Positions 50,991-62,667 of a DNA stretch of 64,000 bases are shown here, one piece after another. The translations under genes and the position numbers were made by a program. Every line of letters starts with the position of its first letter. The first letter of the stretch is position 1. The notes below the pieces were generated by a model. The model was not told the origin of the DNA, searched no databases, and saw nothing but the letters and a program-made list of their open reading frames with translations. Origin of the DNA: Mycobacterium sp. Aquia_213 (GTDB lineage Bacteria > Actinomycetota > Actinomycetes > Mycobacteriales > Mycobacteriaceae); contig NZ_CP113116.1 of assembly GCF_026625985.1 (NCBI RefSeq), positions 1,736,001 to 1,800,000 of the forward strand. The letters run 5' to 3'.

Positions 50991-51182
50991 AACGCCATCG
51001 TCGCAGCCAGGTACGACAAATCTTGGCCGCCGCGTACGGCTCCTTGCGGCTTATCCCCAGTCGCGACTTTCTGCACAGGCGCGCCGCGAAAACCGTCGAT
51101 AACCGACCGCGTGGCCGGCAACTCGTCGGTGCCGGCGAGCTGAATGGGCATCAGTTACGCGCCATACGAAAGGAACCAAGTC

Positions 51183-51665
51183 ATGTTCGAAACACCGCTG
51201 ACCGTGGTCGGCCACATCGTCAACAATCCCGAGCGTCGGCAGGTCGGAAGTCAGGAGGTCATGAAGTTTCGAGTAGCCAGCAATTCGCGCCGCCGGACCG
51301 CCGACGGCGGTTGGGAGCCGGGGAACTCGCTGTTCATCAATGTCAATTGCTGGGGCAAGTTGGTCACCGGCGTCGGCGCCGCACTGGGCAAGGGCGCACC
51401 GGTGATCGTGGTGGGCTACGTCTACACCAGCGAGTACGAGGACCGCGACGGAAATCGCCGGTCGTCGCTGGAGATGCGCGCGACGTCCGTGGGCCCCGAT
51501 GTCTCGCGCGCGATCGTGCGCGTCGAGAAACCCGGCTACACCGGTCCCGATGCGGAACCGGCGACGGTGGTCGCGGGAAGCGGAGCTCAGCCGGCAGCCG
51601 ACGATGACCCGGTCGAACCCGGCGACGACGCCGAGGAGCCCAGCCCGCTATCGCTGTCGGCTTAG
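51183..51665 (+). CDS. ssbB: Single-stranded DNA-binding protein paralogue SsbB
   Basis: A 160-residue SSB-like OB-fold protein. The ATG at 51183 has AAAGGA upstream; an in-frame ATG 13 codons earlier is less likely. The OB fold has L-T-V-V-G-H-I-V-N-N-P-E, K-F-R-V-A-S-N-S-R-R, F-I-N-V-N-C-W-G-K and S-L-E-M-R-A. A variable acidic tail (D-D-D-P-V-E-P-G-D-D-A-E-E) ends L-S-A and lacks the canonical acidic-Phe tip (D-D-I-P-F), so it would not recruit SSB partner proteins in the usual way. The place before ettA matches Rv2478c. Confidence 0.87.
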   Translation: MFETPLTVVGHIVNNPERRQVGSQEVMKFRVASNSRRRTADGGWEPGNSLFINVNCWGKLVTGVGAALGKGAPVIVVGYVYTSEYEDRDGNRRSSLEMRATSVGPDVSRAIVRVEKPGYTGPDAEPATVVAGSGAQPAADDDPVEPGDDAEEPSPLSLSA

Positions 51666-51757
51666 CTGACGGGTCGGGCGTCGGGTCGGCACTGTTCGGT
51701 GATGCCTAGGATGGTCCGCGAGATCATTCTCAAAGACCAGAAAGGCAAAACCGCGGC

Positions 51758-53434
<1,677 letters not shown>

Positions 53435-53536
53435 TCTCAGCGTTGCCAGCTGCCCCGCAACGACGCGGCCCGAACGGTCGCCGAGATGTGCGGCGACTGA
53501 CGTAATGCCATCCGTCCTGAGTAGGGAGCTAGCGGC

Positions 53537-56500
53537 ATGACGATCGGTTCGGGACCGAAGCAGGAAACTACGCCGTGGACCGCGTTCACCGCGATGTCGG
53601 ACGTTCCCGATTGGATCTCGAAGGCCTATATCGAGACCTATCGCGGCCCCCACGACAAAGAACCCGGGACCCTCGAAACCGGCGTCATCGATCTGAACAT
53701 CCCGGCCGCCATCCTCACCCCGGCGTTGCTGAGCGCGCACTACCGACTCGGCGCGCACCGGCCGCCCGGCGAGAGCTGCGTCGCGGTCTACCCGCCCGAG
53801 GATCCCGCGGGCTTCGGGCCTGCGCTGCAGGTCGTCACCGACCACGGCGGCATGCTGATGGACTCCGTCACGGTGCTGCTGCACCGGCTCGGCGTCTCCT
53901 ACACCGCGCTGATGACCCCGGTGTTCGACGTGCGCCGCAGCCCGTCGGGGGAGTTGCTCAGCATCGAACCCAAGGCGCCCGGGACTGCGCAATACGTCGG
54001 TGAGGCCTGGATCCACATCCAGTTCGTGCCCTCCGTCGATACCAAGGCGCTCGCCGAGGTCGAACGGGTGCTGCCCAGGGTCCTCAGCGACGTCCGACAG
54101 GTGGCCGCCGACGCGGCCGCGATCATCGCCGCCTTGAGCAACCTGGCCGCAGATGTCGAAATCAACACCGGCGGGCGCTTCACCGCGCCCGACCGCGAGG
54201 ATGTCGCGGCGCTGCTGCGCTGGCTGGGTGACGGACATTTCCTGCTGCTGGGCTACCAGCGTTGCCGGGTGCATGACGGTCTGGTCTCCGGCGACGGGAC
54301 GAGCGATCTCGGCGTGCTGCGCGGCCGCACCGGCTCGCGACCGCGGCTGGCCGACGACGACAAACTTCTGGTCCTGGCCCAGGCCACCGTCGGCAGCTAC
54401 CTGCGCTACGGGGCCTACCCCTATGCCATCGGGGTGCGGGAGTACGTCGACGGCGGCGTGATCGAGCATCGCTTCGTCGGGCTGTTCACCGTCGCCGCGA
54501 TGAACGCCGATGTCCTGGAGATCCCGTCGATCTCGCGCCGGGTCCGCGAGGCGCTGGCGATGGCCGACAACGACCCCGTCCACCCGGCTCAGTTGATCCT
54601 CGACGTGATCCAGACCGTCCCGCGTTCGGAACTGTTCACCCTCAGCGGCGAACGGCTTTTCACGATGGCCAAGGCCGTGGTGGATCTGGGATCCCAACGG
54701 CGAGCGTTGTTGTTCGTGCGGGCCGACCGGCTGCGCTACTTCGTCTCCTGCCTGGTGTATGTGCCCCGCGATCGCTACACCACCGCCGTGCGGTTGCAGA
54801 TCGAGGACATCCTGGTTCGCGAATTCGGCGGCACGCGACTGGAATTCACCGCGCGGGTCAGTGAATCACCTTGGGCGCTCATGCATTTCATGGTGAGACT
54901 GCCCGAAGATGCGGGCCCGGTCGACGTCTCCGAAACGAACCGGATGCGAATCCAGGCGCTGGTCAGTGAGGCCGCGCGCACCTGGTCCGACCGGCTCGTC
55001 GCCGCCGCGCCCGCCGGCGGGATCTCGCACGCCGACGCCGAGCACTACGCCGACGCCTTCTCCGAGACCTACAAGTCGGCGCTGACTCCCGACGATGCGA
55101 TGGGCCACATCGCCATCATCAAGGAGCTGACCGATGATTCGGTCAAGCTGGTGTTCACCGATCGCGGCGAGGAAACCGCGCAGCTGACCTGGTTCCTGGG
55201 CGGACACAGCGCCTCGCTGAGCCAGCTGCTGCCGATGCTGCAGAGCATGGGTGTCGTCGTGCTCGAGGAGCGTCCGTTCACGGTCGTGCGGCCGGACGGA
55301 TTGCCGGTGTGGGTCTATCAGTTCCGGATCTCACCGCACCCGACCATCCAGCTGGCGCAAACGCAAGCCGAGCGCGACGCGACGGCGGAACGTTTCGCCG
55401 AGGCGGTCACCGCGATCTGGCACGGCCGGGTCGAAGTCGACCGGTTCAACGAGCTGGTGATGCGTGCCGGGCTGAGCTGGCAGCAGGTCGTGCTGCTGCG
55501 CGCCTACGCAAAGTACTTGCGGCAGGCCAACTTTCCCTACAGTCAGTCCTACATCGAATCGGTGCTCAACGAGCACCCCTCGACCGCGCGATCGCTGGTG
55601 CGGTTGTTTGAAGCGCTTTTCGATCCCAGTACCGCGGGTTCGGCGGCGAGCGACGCCCAAGCGGCGGCCGCCGCGGTCGCGACGGACATTGACGCGCTGG
55701 TCAGTCTGGACACCGACCGCATCCTGCGTGCCTTCGCATCGCTGGTGCAGGCCACCTTGCGCACCAATTACTTTGTGACACGCCAGAGTTCGGCCCGGGC
55801 CCGCAACGTGTTGGCGATCAAGCTGGATGCCCAGCTGGTCGACGAGCTTCCGCTGCCGCGGCCCAAGTACGAGATCTTCATCTACTCACCGCGCGTCGAG
55901 GGCGTACACCTGCGGTTCGGCCCGGTGGCCCGCGGCGGGCTGCGCTGGTCGGACCGGCGCGACGACTTCCGCACCGAGATCCTGGGCCTGGTGAAGGCGC
56001 AGGCGGTCAAGAACGCCGTGATCGTCCCGGTCGGGGCCAAGGGTGGATTCGTCCTCAAGCGACCGCCACTGCCCACCGGCGACGCGGGCGTCGACCGCGA
56101 CGCGACCCGCACCGAAGGCGTCGCCTGCTATCAGCTCTTCATCTCCGGGTTGCTCGACGTCACCGACAATGTCGACCACTCAACCGGAAAGGTCAGCCCG
56201 CCACCGCAAGTGATACGCCGCGACGGCGACGATGCGTACCTGGTGGTCGCCGCGGACAAAGGCACCGCGACCTTCTCCGACATCGCCAACGATGTCGCCA
56301 AGTCCTACGGATTCTGGCTGGGCGACGCCTTCGCCTCCGGCGGATCGGTCGGCTACGACCACAAGGCGATGGGCATCACCGCCAAGGGCGCCTGGGAAGC
56401 CGTCAAACGACACTTCCGCGAGATGGGCGTCGACACCCAGACCGAGGACTTCACGGTGGTGGGCGTCGGTGACATGAGCGGCGACGTGTTCGGCAACGGC

Positions 56501-58366
56501 ATGCTGTTGAGCAAGCACATCAGATTGATCGCCGCCTTCGATCACCGGCACATCTTCTTGGATCCCGACCCCGACGCGGCGACGACGTGGCCGGAACGCC
56601 AGCGGATGTTCGACCTGCCGCGGTCCAGCTGGGAGGACTACGACAAGTCGTTGATCAGCGAGGGCGGCGGGGTGTACAGCCGCGAGCAGAAGGCGATCCC
56701 GGTCAGCCCGCAGGTGCGCCTGGCACTCGGGATCGGCGACGAGGTCACCGAGATGGCCCCGCCCAACCTGATGAAGGCGATCCTGCTCGCGCCGGTGGAT
56801 CTGCTGTTCAACGGCGGCATCGGTACCTATGTCAAAGCCGAATCCGAGTCCGACGCCGATGTCGGCGACCGCGCCAACGATCCGATTCGAGTTAATGGAA
56901 ACCAGTTGCGCGCCAAGGTGATCGGCGAGGGCGGCAACCTCGGCGTGACGGCCCTGGGCCGCGTCGAGTTCGACCTGGCGGGTGGGCGGGTCAACACCGA
57001 CGCGATGGACAACTCCGCCGGTGTGGACTGCTCCGACCACGAGGTCAACATCAAGATCCTGATCGACTCGCTGGTCACCGCCGGCAAGGTCAACGTCGAC
57101 GAGCGCAGCGCGCTGCTGGAATCGATGACCGACGAGGTCGCGAAACTGGTGCTCACCGACAACGAGGACCAGAACGACCTGATCGGCACCAGCCGCGCCA
57201 ACGCCGCCAGCCTGCTCCCGGTGCACGCGATGCAGATCAAGTTCCTCGAAGAAAACGGGGTCGACCGCGAACTGGAAGCGCTGCCGTCGGAGAAGGAAAT
57301 CGCGCGGCGCACCGAAGCGGGTCTCGGGCTGGCCTCTCCCGAGCTCTGCACGCTGATGGCCCACGTCAAGCTGCTCCTCAAAGCGGATATGCTGACCACC
57401 GAACTGACCGAGCAGGACGTGTTCGCGTCGAGGTTGCCCCGTTATTTCCCAACACCATTGCGGGAACGGTTCACCCCGGAGATCCGTACCCACCAGCTGC
57501 GCCGCGAGATCGTCACGACGATGTTGATCAACGACATGGTGGACGCCGCCGGCATCAGCTATGCCTACCGGATCACCCAGGATGTCGGCGTCACGCACAT
57601 CGACGCGGTGCGCACCTGGGTCGCCACCGACGCGATCTTTGGCATCGACCAGATCTGGCGGGGCATCCGGGCGGCCGATATCCCGGTCGCGCTGTCGGAC
57701 CGGATGACCCTGGATACCCGACGGCTGATCGACCGCGCCGGACGCTGGCTGCTCAACTACCGTCCCCAGCCGCTGGCCGTCGGCGCCGAGATCAACCGGT
57801 TCGCCGCCAAGGTCAAAACGCTGACCCCGCGCATGTCGGAGTGGCTACGCGGTGACGACAAGGCCATCGTCGAACAGGAGGCCGCAGCGTTCACCGCGCA
57901 GGGGGCCCCCGAGGATCTGGCCTACCTGGTGGCCGCCGGCCTGTACCGCTTCAGCCTGCTCGACATCATCGACATCGCCGACATCACCGAGACCGAAACC
58001 GCCGACGTCGCGGACACGTACTTCGCGCTGATGGACCGGCTGGGCACCGACGGCCTGCTCACCGCGATATCCGCGCTGCCCCGGTACGACCGCTGGCATT
58101 CGTTGGCGCGCTTGGCGATTCGTGACGACATCTACGCGTCGCTGCGGTCGCTGTGTCTTGACGTGCTGGCAGTGGGGGAGCCGGACGAAAGTGGGGAAGA
58201 GAAGATCGCGGAGTGGGAGCACATCAGCGCGTCCCGGGTGGAGCGGGCGCGGCGTACGCTCACCGAGATCTATGCCAGCGGCGCGAAGGATCTCGCGACG
58301 CTGTCGGTGGCCGCACGACAGATCCGCCGCATGACCCGCACCAGCGGGCGGGGGACGTCGGGGTGA
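53537..58366 (+). CDS. gdh: NAD-specific glutamate dehydrogenase, 180-kDa class
   Basis: A 1609-residue enzyme that deaminates glutamate to 2-oxoglutarate with NAD+. The large N-terminal region carries ACT-like regulatory folds. The catalytic core (about residues 760-1190) has G-G-L-R-W-S-D-R-R, the substrate-binding K-G-G-F-V-L-K, and V-G-D-M-S-G-D-V-F-G-N-G, a NAD-binding region. The C-terminal third is helical. The ATG at 53537 has GGGAG upstream. It is the only large gene here and matches Rv2476c (gdh), which in M. smegmatis is regulated by GarA (known from the family). It overlaps the thioesterase gene by four bases (GTGA). Confidence 0.95.
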   Translation: MTIGSGPKQETTPWTAFTAMSDVPDWISKAYIETYRGPHDKEPGTLETGVIDLNIPAAILTPALLSAHYRLGAHRPPGESCVAVYPPEDPAGFGPALQVVTDHGGMLMDSVTVLLHRLGVSYTALMTPVFDVRRSPSGELLSIEPKAPGTAQYVGEAWIHIQFVPSVDTKALAEVERVLPRVLSDVRQVAADAAAIIAALSNLAADVEINTGGRFTAPDREDVAALLRWLGDGHFLLLGYQRCRVHDGLVSGDGTSDLGVLRGRTGSRPRLADDDKLLVLAQATVGSYLRYGAYPYAIGVREYVDGGVIEHRFVGLFTVAAMNADVLEIPSISRRVREALAMADNDPVHPAQLILDVIQTVPRSELFTLSGERLFTMAKAVVDLGSQRRALLFVRADRLRYFVSCLVYVPRDRYTTAVRLQIEDILVREFGGTRLEFTARVSESPWALMHFMVRLPEDAGPVDVSETNRMRIQALVSEAARTWSDRLVAAAPAGGISHADAEHYADAFSETYKSALTPDDAMGHIAIIKELTDDSVKLVFTDRGEETAQLTWFLGGHSASLSQLLPMLQSMGVVVLEERPFTVVRPDGLPVWVYQFRISPHPTIQLAQTQAERDATAERFAEAVTAIWHGRVEVDRFNELVMRAGLSWQQVVLLRAYAKYLRQANFPYSQSYIESVLNEHPSTARSLVRLFEALFDPSTAGSAASDAQAAAAAVATDIDALVSLDTDRILRAFASLVQATLRTNYFVTRQSSARARNVLAIKLDAQLVDELPLPRPKYEIFIYSPRVEGVHLRFGPVARGGLRWSDRRDDFRTEILGLVKAQAVKNAVIVPVGAKGGFVLKRPPLPTGDAGVDRDATRTEGVACYQLFISGLLDVTDNVDHSTGKVSPPPQVIRRDGDDAYLVVAADKGTATFSDIANDVAKSYGFWLGDAFASGGSVGYDHKAMGITAKGAWEAVKRHFREMGVDTQTEDFTVVGVGDMSGDVFGNGMLLSKHIRLIAAFDHRHIFLDPDPDAATTWPERQRMFDLPRSSWEDYDKSLISEGGGVYSREQKAIPVSPQVRLALGIGDEVTEMAPPNLMKAILLAPVDLLFNGGIGTYVKAESESDADVGDRANDPIRVNGNQLRAKVIGEGGNLGVTALGRVEFDLAGGRVNTDAMDNSAGVDCSDHEVNIKILIDSLVTAGKVNVDERSALLESMTDEVAKLVLTDNEDQNDLIGTSRANAASLLPVHAMQIKFLEENGVDRELEALPSEKEIARRTEAGLGLASPELCTLMAHVKLLLKADMLTTELTEQDVFASRLPRYFPTPLRERFTPEIRTHQLRREIVTTMLINDMVDAAGISYAYRITQDVGVTHIDAVRTWVATDAIFGIDQIWRGIRAADIPVALSDRMTLDTRRLIDRAGRWLLNYRPQPLAVGAEINRFAAKVKTLTPRMSEWLRGDDKAIVEQEAAAFTAQGAPEDLAYLVAAGLYRFSLLDIIDIADITETETADVADTYFALMDRLGTDGLLTAISALPRYDRWHSLARLAIRDDIYASLRSLCLDVLAVGEPDESGEEKIAEWEHISASRVERARRTLTEIYASGAKDLATLSVAARQIRRMTRTSGRGTSG

Positions 58367-58776
58367 CGGTCGGATATGTCGCGCCGGTGCCGGTGCGTTG
58401 GTCGGACATCGACATGTACCAGCACGTCAACCACGCCACAATGGTCACGCTGCTGGAAGAGGCGCGGGTGCCCTTCCTCAAACCGGCCTTCGAGCTCGAC
58501 ATCTTGGAGATCGGGCTGCTGATCGCCGACGTGCGGGTCACCTACAAGGCACAGTTGCGGCTGATGGATTCGCCGCTGCAGGTGACCATTTGGACCAAGC
58601 AGCTGCGGACGGTCGACTTCACGCTGGGATACGAGGTGCGTTCGGTCGCCGCCGATCCGGAGTCCAGGCCCGCCGTCATCGCCGAGTCGCAATTGGCTGC
58701 GGTCCACATCGAGGAGCAGCGGCTGGTGCGACTCTCGCCGCAGCATCGGGAGTATTTGCAACGGTGGCTGCGCTAG
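58363..58776 (+). CDS. Hotdog-fold thioesterase, Rv2475c-like
   Basis: A 137-residue 4-hydroxybenzoyl-CoA thioesterase-type protein. GTG at 58363 overlaps the gdh stop. The active-site helix is R-W-S-D-I-D-M-Y-Q-H-V-N-H, with the Asp and the H-V-N that characterise the family, followed by E-E-A-R. It presumably hydrolyses an acyl-CoA; the substrate is unknown. It is translationally coupled to gdh and overlaps the next gene by 13 bases, so all three are probably one transcript. Confidence 0.88.
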   Translation: MTVGYVAPVPVRWSDIDMYQHVNHATMVTLLEEARVPFLKPAFELDILEIGLLIADVRVTYKAQLRLMDSPLQVTIWTKQLRTVDFTLGYEVRSVAADPESRPAVIAESQLAAVHIEEQRLVRLSPQHREYLQRWLR

Positions 58777-59435
58777 CTGATCGCGGATTGTGGCTGGGCC
58801 CGGCATCGATGGAGGCCCACCGCGCCGACCTGGCTGCGTTCGTCGACCGTGCGCTGCACCTTGACGACGCCGCGGTCGTTCGGCTCCGGACTCGATCTCC
58901 CGGTTTGCTAACAGCCTGGATGGCAACGGGTTTCGACGTGCTGGCCAGTCGGGTGGTGGTGGGCAAGGTGCGCCCCGATGACATGACGGTCGGAGCGGAT
59001 GGGTTGGCGCGCGGCCTGGCTGCGATGGACGACACCGGATACGTCGATCCGGGTTTCGCGATGGACTCGTCGTGGCGCACCGCGCTGCCGCCGGAATCCG
59101 GCTTCACCTACCTCGACGACGTGCCGGCCCAGGTGATGATGGACCTGGCGCAAGAAGGCGCCCGGCTGGCCAAGGAGCACAGCAGCTCGCACGGTCCGCC
59201 GGCTTCGCTGCTCGACCAGGAGGTGATCCGGGTCAGCTCGGCCGACACCAGCGTGGGGCTACCGATGCGTTGTGTGTTCGCTTTGACCGCAATGGGTTTC
59301 CTGCCGCAGTCAAGGGATGCAATCGACGCGAGCGAAATGATCCGCGTTCGGACACTTCCGGCGTGGTTGCGTCTCGACGCGCGCTTCGGCTCGGTGTACC
59401 GCCGTCGCGGCGAGGCGGCGCTGGTGCTGCGCTGA
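58764..59435 (+). CDS. Conserved hypothetical protein, Rv2474c-like
   Basis: A 223-residue protein without a recognisable fold by eye. I chose the GTG at 58764, which has a GGGAG 12 bases upstream and lies in the overlapping end of the thioesterase gene; no ATG gives a longer protein-like start. The sequence has P-G-L-L-T-A-W-M-A-T-G-F-D-V-L-A-S-R, then F-T-Y-L-D-D-V-P, and V-S-S-A-D-T-S-V-G-L-P-M-R-C-V-F. It has no signal peptide and no membrane span. The position after gdh and the thioesterase matches Rv2474c. Function unknown. Confidence 0.8.
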   Translation: MAALADRGLWLGPASMEAHRADLAAFVDRALHLDDAAVVRLRTRSPGLLTAWMATGFDVLASRVVVGKVRPDDMTVGADGLARGLAAMDDTGYVDPGFAMDSSWRTALPPESGFTYLDDVPAQVMMDLAQEGARLAKEHSSSHGPPASLLDQEVIRVSSADTSVGLPMRCVFALTAMGFLPQSRDAIDASEMIRVRTLPAWLRLDARFGSVYRRRGEAALVLR

Positions 59436-59443
59436 GCGGTGCG

Positions 59444-60481
59444 TCAGGTCCGGTAAAGCAACCACAACGGCAAAACGGCATCCAGGTAGTCCATAAACTT
59501 CTTGAGCCCCACCCGGTATTGCCCGAACCCGTATGGATCTTCGGCATATTCGGGAAACGCGATGCCCAGCCCGAAGAGTCCCGGGGCAAGGATTCCGTTT
59601 CTCTTGTTGTAGTCGAGTGGGCCCCACTGCGGCGTCTCGGGCAGCTTTCTGCGCTCGAAGCCGACGGTGTAGACCACGCGGTCGCATTGCGCGAGTTTGT
59701 CGTCGAATTCCGGGCTGGATACCCAGCACCTGTCCAGTCGATCCGGATAGACGCCGTCGATGTTTTCCCGAGCCCAGCTGGCCGCCCGGCCTTTGAGGCC
59801 GGTGTCGTCGAACAGAATCCAATCATCTAGATACACAGCGTATTTCAGTGGGCCCTGGTAGAAGTTGATCACGCGTTCGACGGGATGGCGCAGCAGATTC
59901 GGCAGCACGATCATCGACGAGTGCGACGAGCCGAAGACGGCCACCGTCGCACCGTCGAGCGACTGCTCGGCTAGCCGGTCGGGATCCAGGGCTACGTCCA
60001 CCGGAATCTCGTCGAGGCCGGGATACGCAAGCTTCTTGGGCACCGCGCCGACGGCGAGGATCACATTGTCGGCGACGACTTCTTGTTGCTCCGTTTCGAC
60101 TCTCCATTGCCTATTGGCCAACAAAAGCGATGTCGCTGTTGTTTGAAGCACGTGTACCCGCTCACGCAGGTGAGCAGTGATCCACACCAGCGGGTCGGCG
60201 ACCAGGTCGAGGGCACAGGTATCGTCCGGGTCGACATCGTGCAGTGGCAGCGGCGGTGCCTCCGAGAACCGAAACGCCGCAGAGCCATTCAGGAAGTTCA
60301 GGAAGGTTTCGGCGATGGTATTGCTCGACACCGCGCGCCACTTCTGGCCGAGATCGCCTGCCGCGAAAGCGGGATCGATCCAGGCGATCTTCTCCGCCGC
60401 GACGCCGTGGTCTAAAAGCCTTCCCACCGCGGCAATTCCGGCGGGGCCGGCTCCGACGACTGCCCACGCATACGCTGCCAT
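59444..60481 (-). CDS. FAD/NAD(P)-binding oxidoreductase, lysine/ornithine N-monooxygenase-like
   Basis: A 345-residue flavoprotein. ATG at 60481 begins directly with the FAD Rossmann strand A-V-V-G-A-G-P-A-G-I-A-A; another ATG three codons earlier is possible. A second dinucleotide motif is A-V-F-G-S-S-H-S-S (about residues 188-196). The D-P-A-F-A-A-G-D-L-G-Q-K-W and A-V-G-A-V-P-K segments resemble the FAD-dependent pyridine nucleotide oxidoreductases related to N-hydroxylases. No iron-siderophore cluster is near, so the substrate is open. It converges with the Rv2474c-like gene with eight bases between. Confidence 0.8.
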   Translation of the reverse strand: MAAYAWAVVGAGPAGIAAVGRLLDHGVAAEKIAWIDPAFAAGDLGQKWRAVSSNTIAETFLNFLNGSAAFRFSEAPPLPLHDVDPDDTCALDLVADPLVWITAHLRERVHVLQTTATSLLLANRQWRVETEQQEVVADNVILAVGAVPKKLAYPGLDEIPVDVALDPDRLAEQSLDGATVAVFGSSHSSMIVLPNLLRHPVERVINFYQGPLKYAVYLDDWILFDDTGLKGRAASWARENIDGVYPDRLDRCWVSSPEFDDKLAQCDRVVYTVGFERRKLPETPQWGPLDYNKRNGILAPGLFGLGIAFPEYAEDPYGFGQYRVGLKKFMDYLDAVLPLWLLYRT

Positions 60482-60536
60482 GTACCACATATAGAGGAGC
60501 GCGGGCCGCGGCGCGAATCGGCTGCTGACGGAAGAG

Positions 60537-62105
60537 CTAGACCAGCCAGGCCGCCGCGTCGGTCGGCAGCTGACCGTCGACCAATGGCGCACTGGACAAA
60601 ATGAGTTCGCCGGGGGGCAGTGCCATCGGACGTTTTCCGGTGTTCAGCGCGCACAGCAGACCGCCCGCTTTGCGCCGGAACACCAGCGCTTCGTCCGTTG
60701 CGGTCAGCCACTCCAGCTCGCCGCCGTCGAATTCGGCACGCTCCCTGCGCAATTTGAGCGCCGTGCGGAAAAACGCCAACGTCGAGTCGGGATCGGCGTC
60801 CTGCTTTTCCACCGTTAGCGACGCCCAATCGGCCGGCATCGGCAACCAGGTGTCGGCCGAACTGGAGAACCCGAACGGGGGAGCCTCGCCCGACCACGGC
60901 AGCGGCACCCGGACCTTGTCGCGGCCCCGCTCGGTGTGCCCGGACCGTTCCCAGGTCGGGTCCTGCAGCACCTCTTCGGGCAGGTCCAGCACGTCGGGCA
61001 GCCCGAGCTCCTCGCCGTTGTAGATGAACACCGTGCCCGGCAGGGCGAGCATCGCCATCACCATCGCCCGCGCCCGGCGCAGCCCGATCTCGCCGCCGCC
61101 GTAGCGGGTGACCTCACGGTCGATGTCGTGGTTGGACAGCGTCCAGGTCGGAACGGAGTCGTAGATCGCGGTGGCCTCCAGCGAATTCTGGACGGCATCG
61201 TGGACCTGGCCGGCGTCGAAGGCCACCTTGGTCAGCCGGAAATTGAAGCCGAGATGCAGTTCGTCGGGCCGCAGGTATTCGGCCCAGAGCATGTTGTCCA
61301 TCACCCACACCTCGCCGATGGTCACCGCGCCGTCGTACTCGTCGACGATCTTGCGGATCTTGCGGTGGATGTCGTGCACGGCCGGGTTGTTGAAGCGCGG
61401 GTCGTCGTCGCTGTGGCTCAACACCTTGACGGCTTCTTTCGCGTCGGGCAGGCCGGCCGGCTTGGCCATCCCGTGTGCCACGTCGATGCGGAAGCCGTCC
61501 ACCCCACGCTCCAGCCAAAACCGCAGGGACGCCTCGAAGTCGTCGAAGACGTCGGGATTGTCCCAGTTCAGGTCCGGCTGGTGGGTGTCGAAGAGGTGCA
61601 GGTAGTACTGGCCGGGATTGCCGTCGGGCTCTACCACCCGCTCCCAGGCGGACCCGCCGAAGACCGACGTCCAGTTGTTCGGCGGCAGCGCCCCGTCGGG
61701 CCCTTTGCCGTCGCGGAAGTGGTACCGCTCTCGCGCGTCGGTGCCCGGGCCGGCGGCCAGCGCGGCCTGGAACCACGGGTGCTCGGAGCTGGTGTGGTTG
61801 GGCACCACGTCCATCGTGATCTTGATCCCGCGCTGGTGGGCCGCGTCGATCAGCCGTTCGATCGCGGGCATCCCGCCGAACAACGGGTCGATGTCGCGGG
61901 GATCGGAGACGTCGTAGCCGTGGTCGGCCATCGGGGAGACGGTGACGGGGCTGAGCCAAATCGCGTCGATCCCCAGCCGCTCCAGGTGATCCAGATGGGC
62001 GACGATTCCGTCGATGTCGCCTACGCCGTCGCCGTTGCTGTCGGCGAATGACCGGGGATAGACCTGATAGAAAACCGCGTTCGACCACCATGCTGCGGGG
62101 CTCAT
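60537..62105 (-). CDS. aglA: Alpha-glucosidase AglA (GH13)
   Basis: A 522-residue GH13 alpha-glucosidase/oligo-1,6-glucosidase. The ATG at 62105 has GGAGC upstream on the minus strand; the frame beyond it belongs to the glbO antisense. Conserved regions are D-V-V-P-N-H-T-S, G-F-R-I-D-V-A-H (nucleophile Asp), I-G-E-V-W (acid/base Glu) and S-N-H-D-I-D-R (transition-state stabiliser Asp). The N-terminus W-W-S-N-A-V-F-Y-Q-V-Y-P-R-S-F is family-typical. It probably acts in turnover of maltose, trehalose or short alpha-glucans. Position next to glbO matches Rv2471-Rv2470. Confidence 0.93.
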   Translation of the reverse strand: MSPAAWWSNAVFYQVYPRSFADSNGDGVGDIDGIVAHLDHLERLGIDAIWLSPVTVSPMADHGYDVSDPRDIDPLFGGMPAIERLIDAAHQRGIKITMDVVPNHTSSEHPWFQAALAAGPGTDARERYHFRDGKGPDGALPPNNWTSVFGGSAWERVVEPDGNPGQYYLHLFDTHQPDLNWDNPDVFDDFEASLRFWLERGVDGFRIDVAHGMAKPAGLPDAKEAVKVLSHSDDDPRFNNPAVHDIHRKIRKIVDEYDGAVTIGEVWVMDNMLWAEYLRPDELHLGFNFRLTKVAFDAGQVHDAVQNSLEATAIYDSVPTWTLSNHDIDREVTRYGGGEIGLRRARAMVMAMLALPGTVFIYNGEELGLPDVLDLPEEVLQDPTWERSGHTERGRDKVRVPLPWSGEAPPFGFSSSADTWLPMPADWASLTVEKQDADPDSTLAFFRTALKLRRERAEFDGGELEWLTATDEALVFRRKAGGLLCALNTGKRPMALPPGELILSSAPLVDGQLPTDAAAWLV

Positions 62106-62127
62106 ACTGCTCCGTTCGGTTCGGGAA

Positions 62128-62526
62128 TCAGAAGGGCGAATTGACCAGTGAGTGGGCAGCCATCTCAAGATAGTTGAGCAACTCTTGGCGATGCTCGTCG
62201 TCAAGAGTTGCTGAGTCGATCGACGCGACGGCGGTCTGCATGCACCGCAGCCACGCATCGCGCTCGATCGGGGTGATCCGGAACGGCACGTGGCGCATCC
62301 GCAGCCGGGGGTGTCCGCGCTGGTCGGAGTAGGTGCGCGGGCCGCCCCAGTACTGCTCGAGAAACATGCGCAACCGCTCTTCGGCGCCTTGTAGGTCGTC
62401 CAAGGGATACAGCTCGCGCAGGATCTCGTCCTCGGGGACCTGCGCGTAGAAGCGCGCCACGATCGTCTTGAAGGTCTCGGCACCGCCGACGGCATCGTAG
62501 AAGGACTGTTGTACCTGTTCCATCAC
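62128..62526 (-). CDS. glbO: Group II truncated haemoglobin GlbO
   Basis: A 132-residue truncated haemoglobin of the trHbO type. F-Y-D-A-V-G-G starts helix A, L-Y-P-L-D-D-L contains the CD1 Tyr used in group II, and H-P-R-L-R-M-R-H carries the proximal His region. A-W-L-R-C-M supplies the G8 Trp. It binds oxygen and can interact with respiratory membranes in mycobacteria. Start could be the second Met (62523). It is divergent from the HNH gene and lies 22 bases before the aglA start, so the two are probably co-transcribed. Confidence 0.95.
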   Translation of the reverse strand: MMEQVQQSFYDAVGGAETFKTIVARFYAQVPEDEILRELYPLDDLQGAEERLRMFLEQYWGGPRTYSDQRGHPRLRMRHVPFRITPIERDAWLRCMQTAVASIDSATLDDEHRQELLNYLEMAAHSLVNSPF

Positions 62527-62667
62527 CTGCCATTGTGGTGCATCCGCGGCGCAGCGACATCAGGCAGGCCCCGACCGCTCCTTTCTGTTAACCGGCTGGT
62601 CACGGCGCGCACCAGCAATAGGCGTGCGATCGGCGGCGAATCATGGTGGACTATCGGCGGAGGATTT

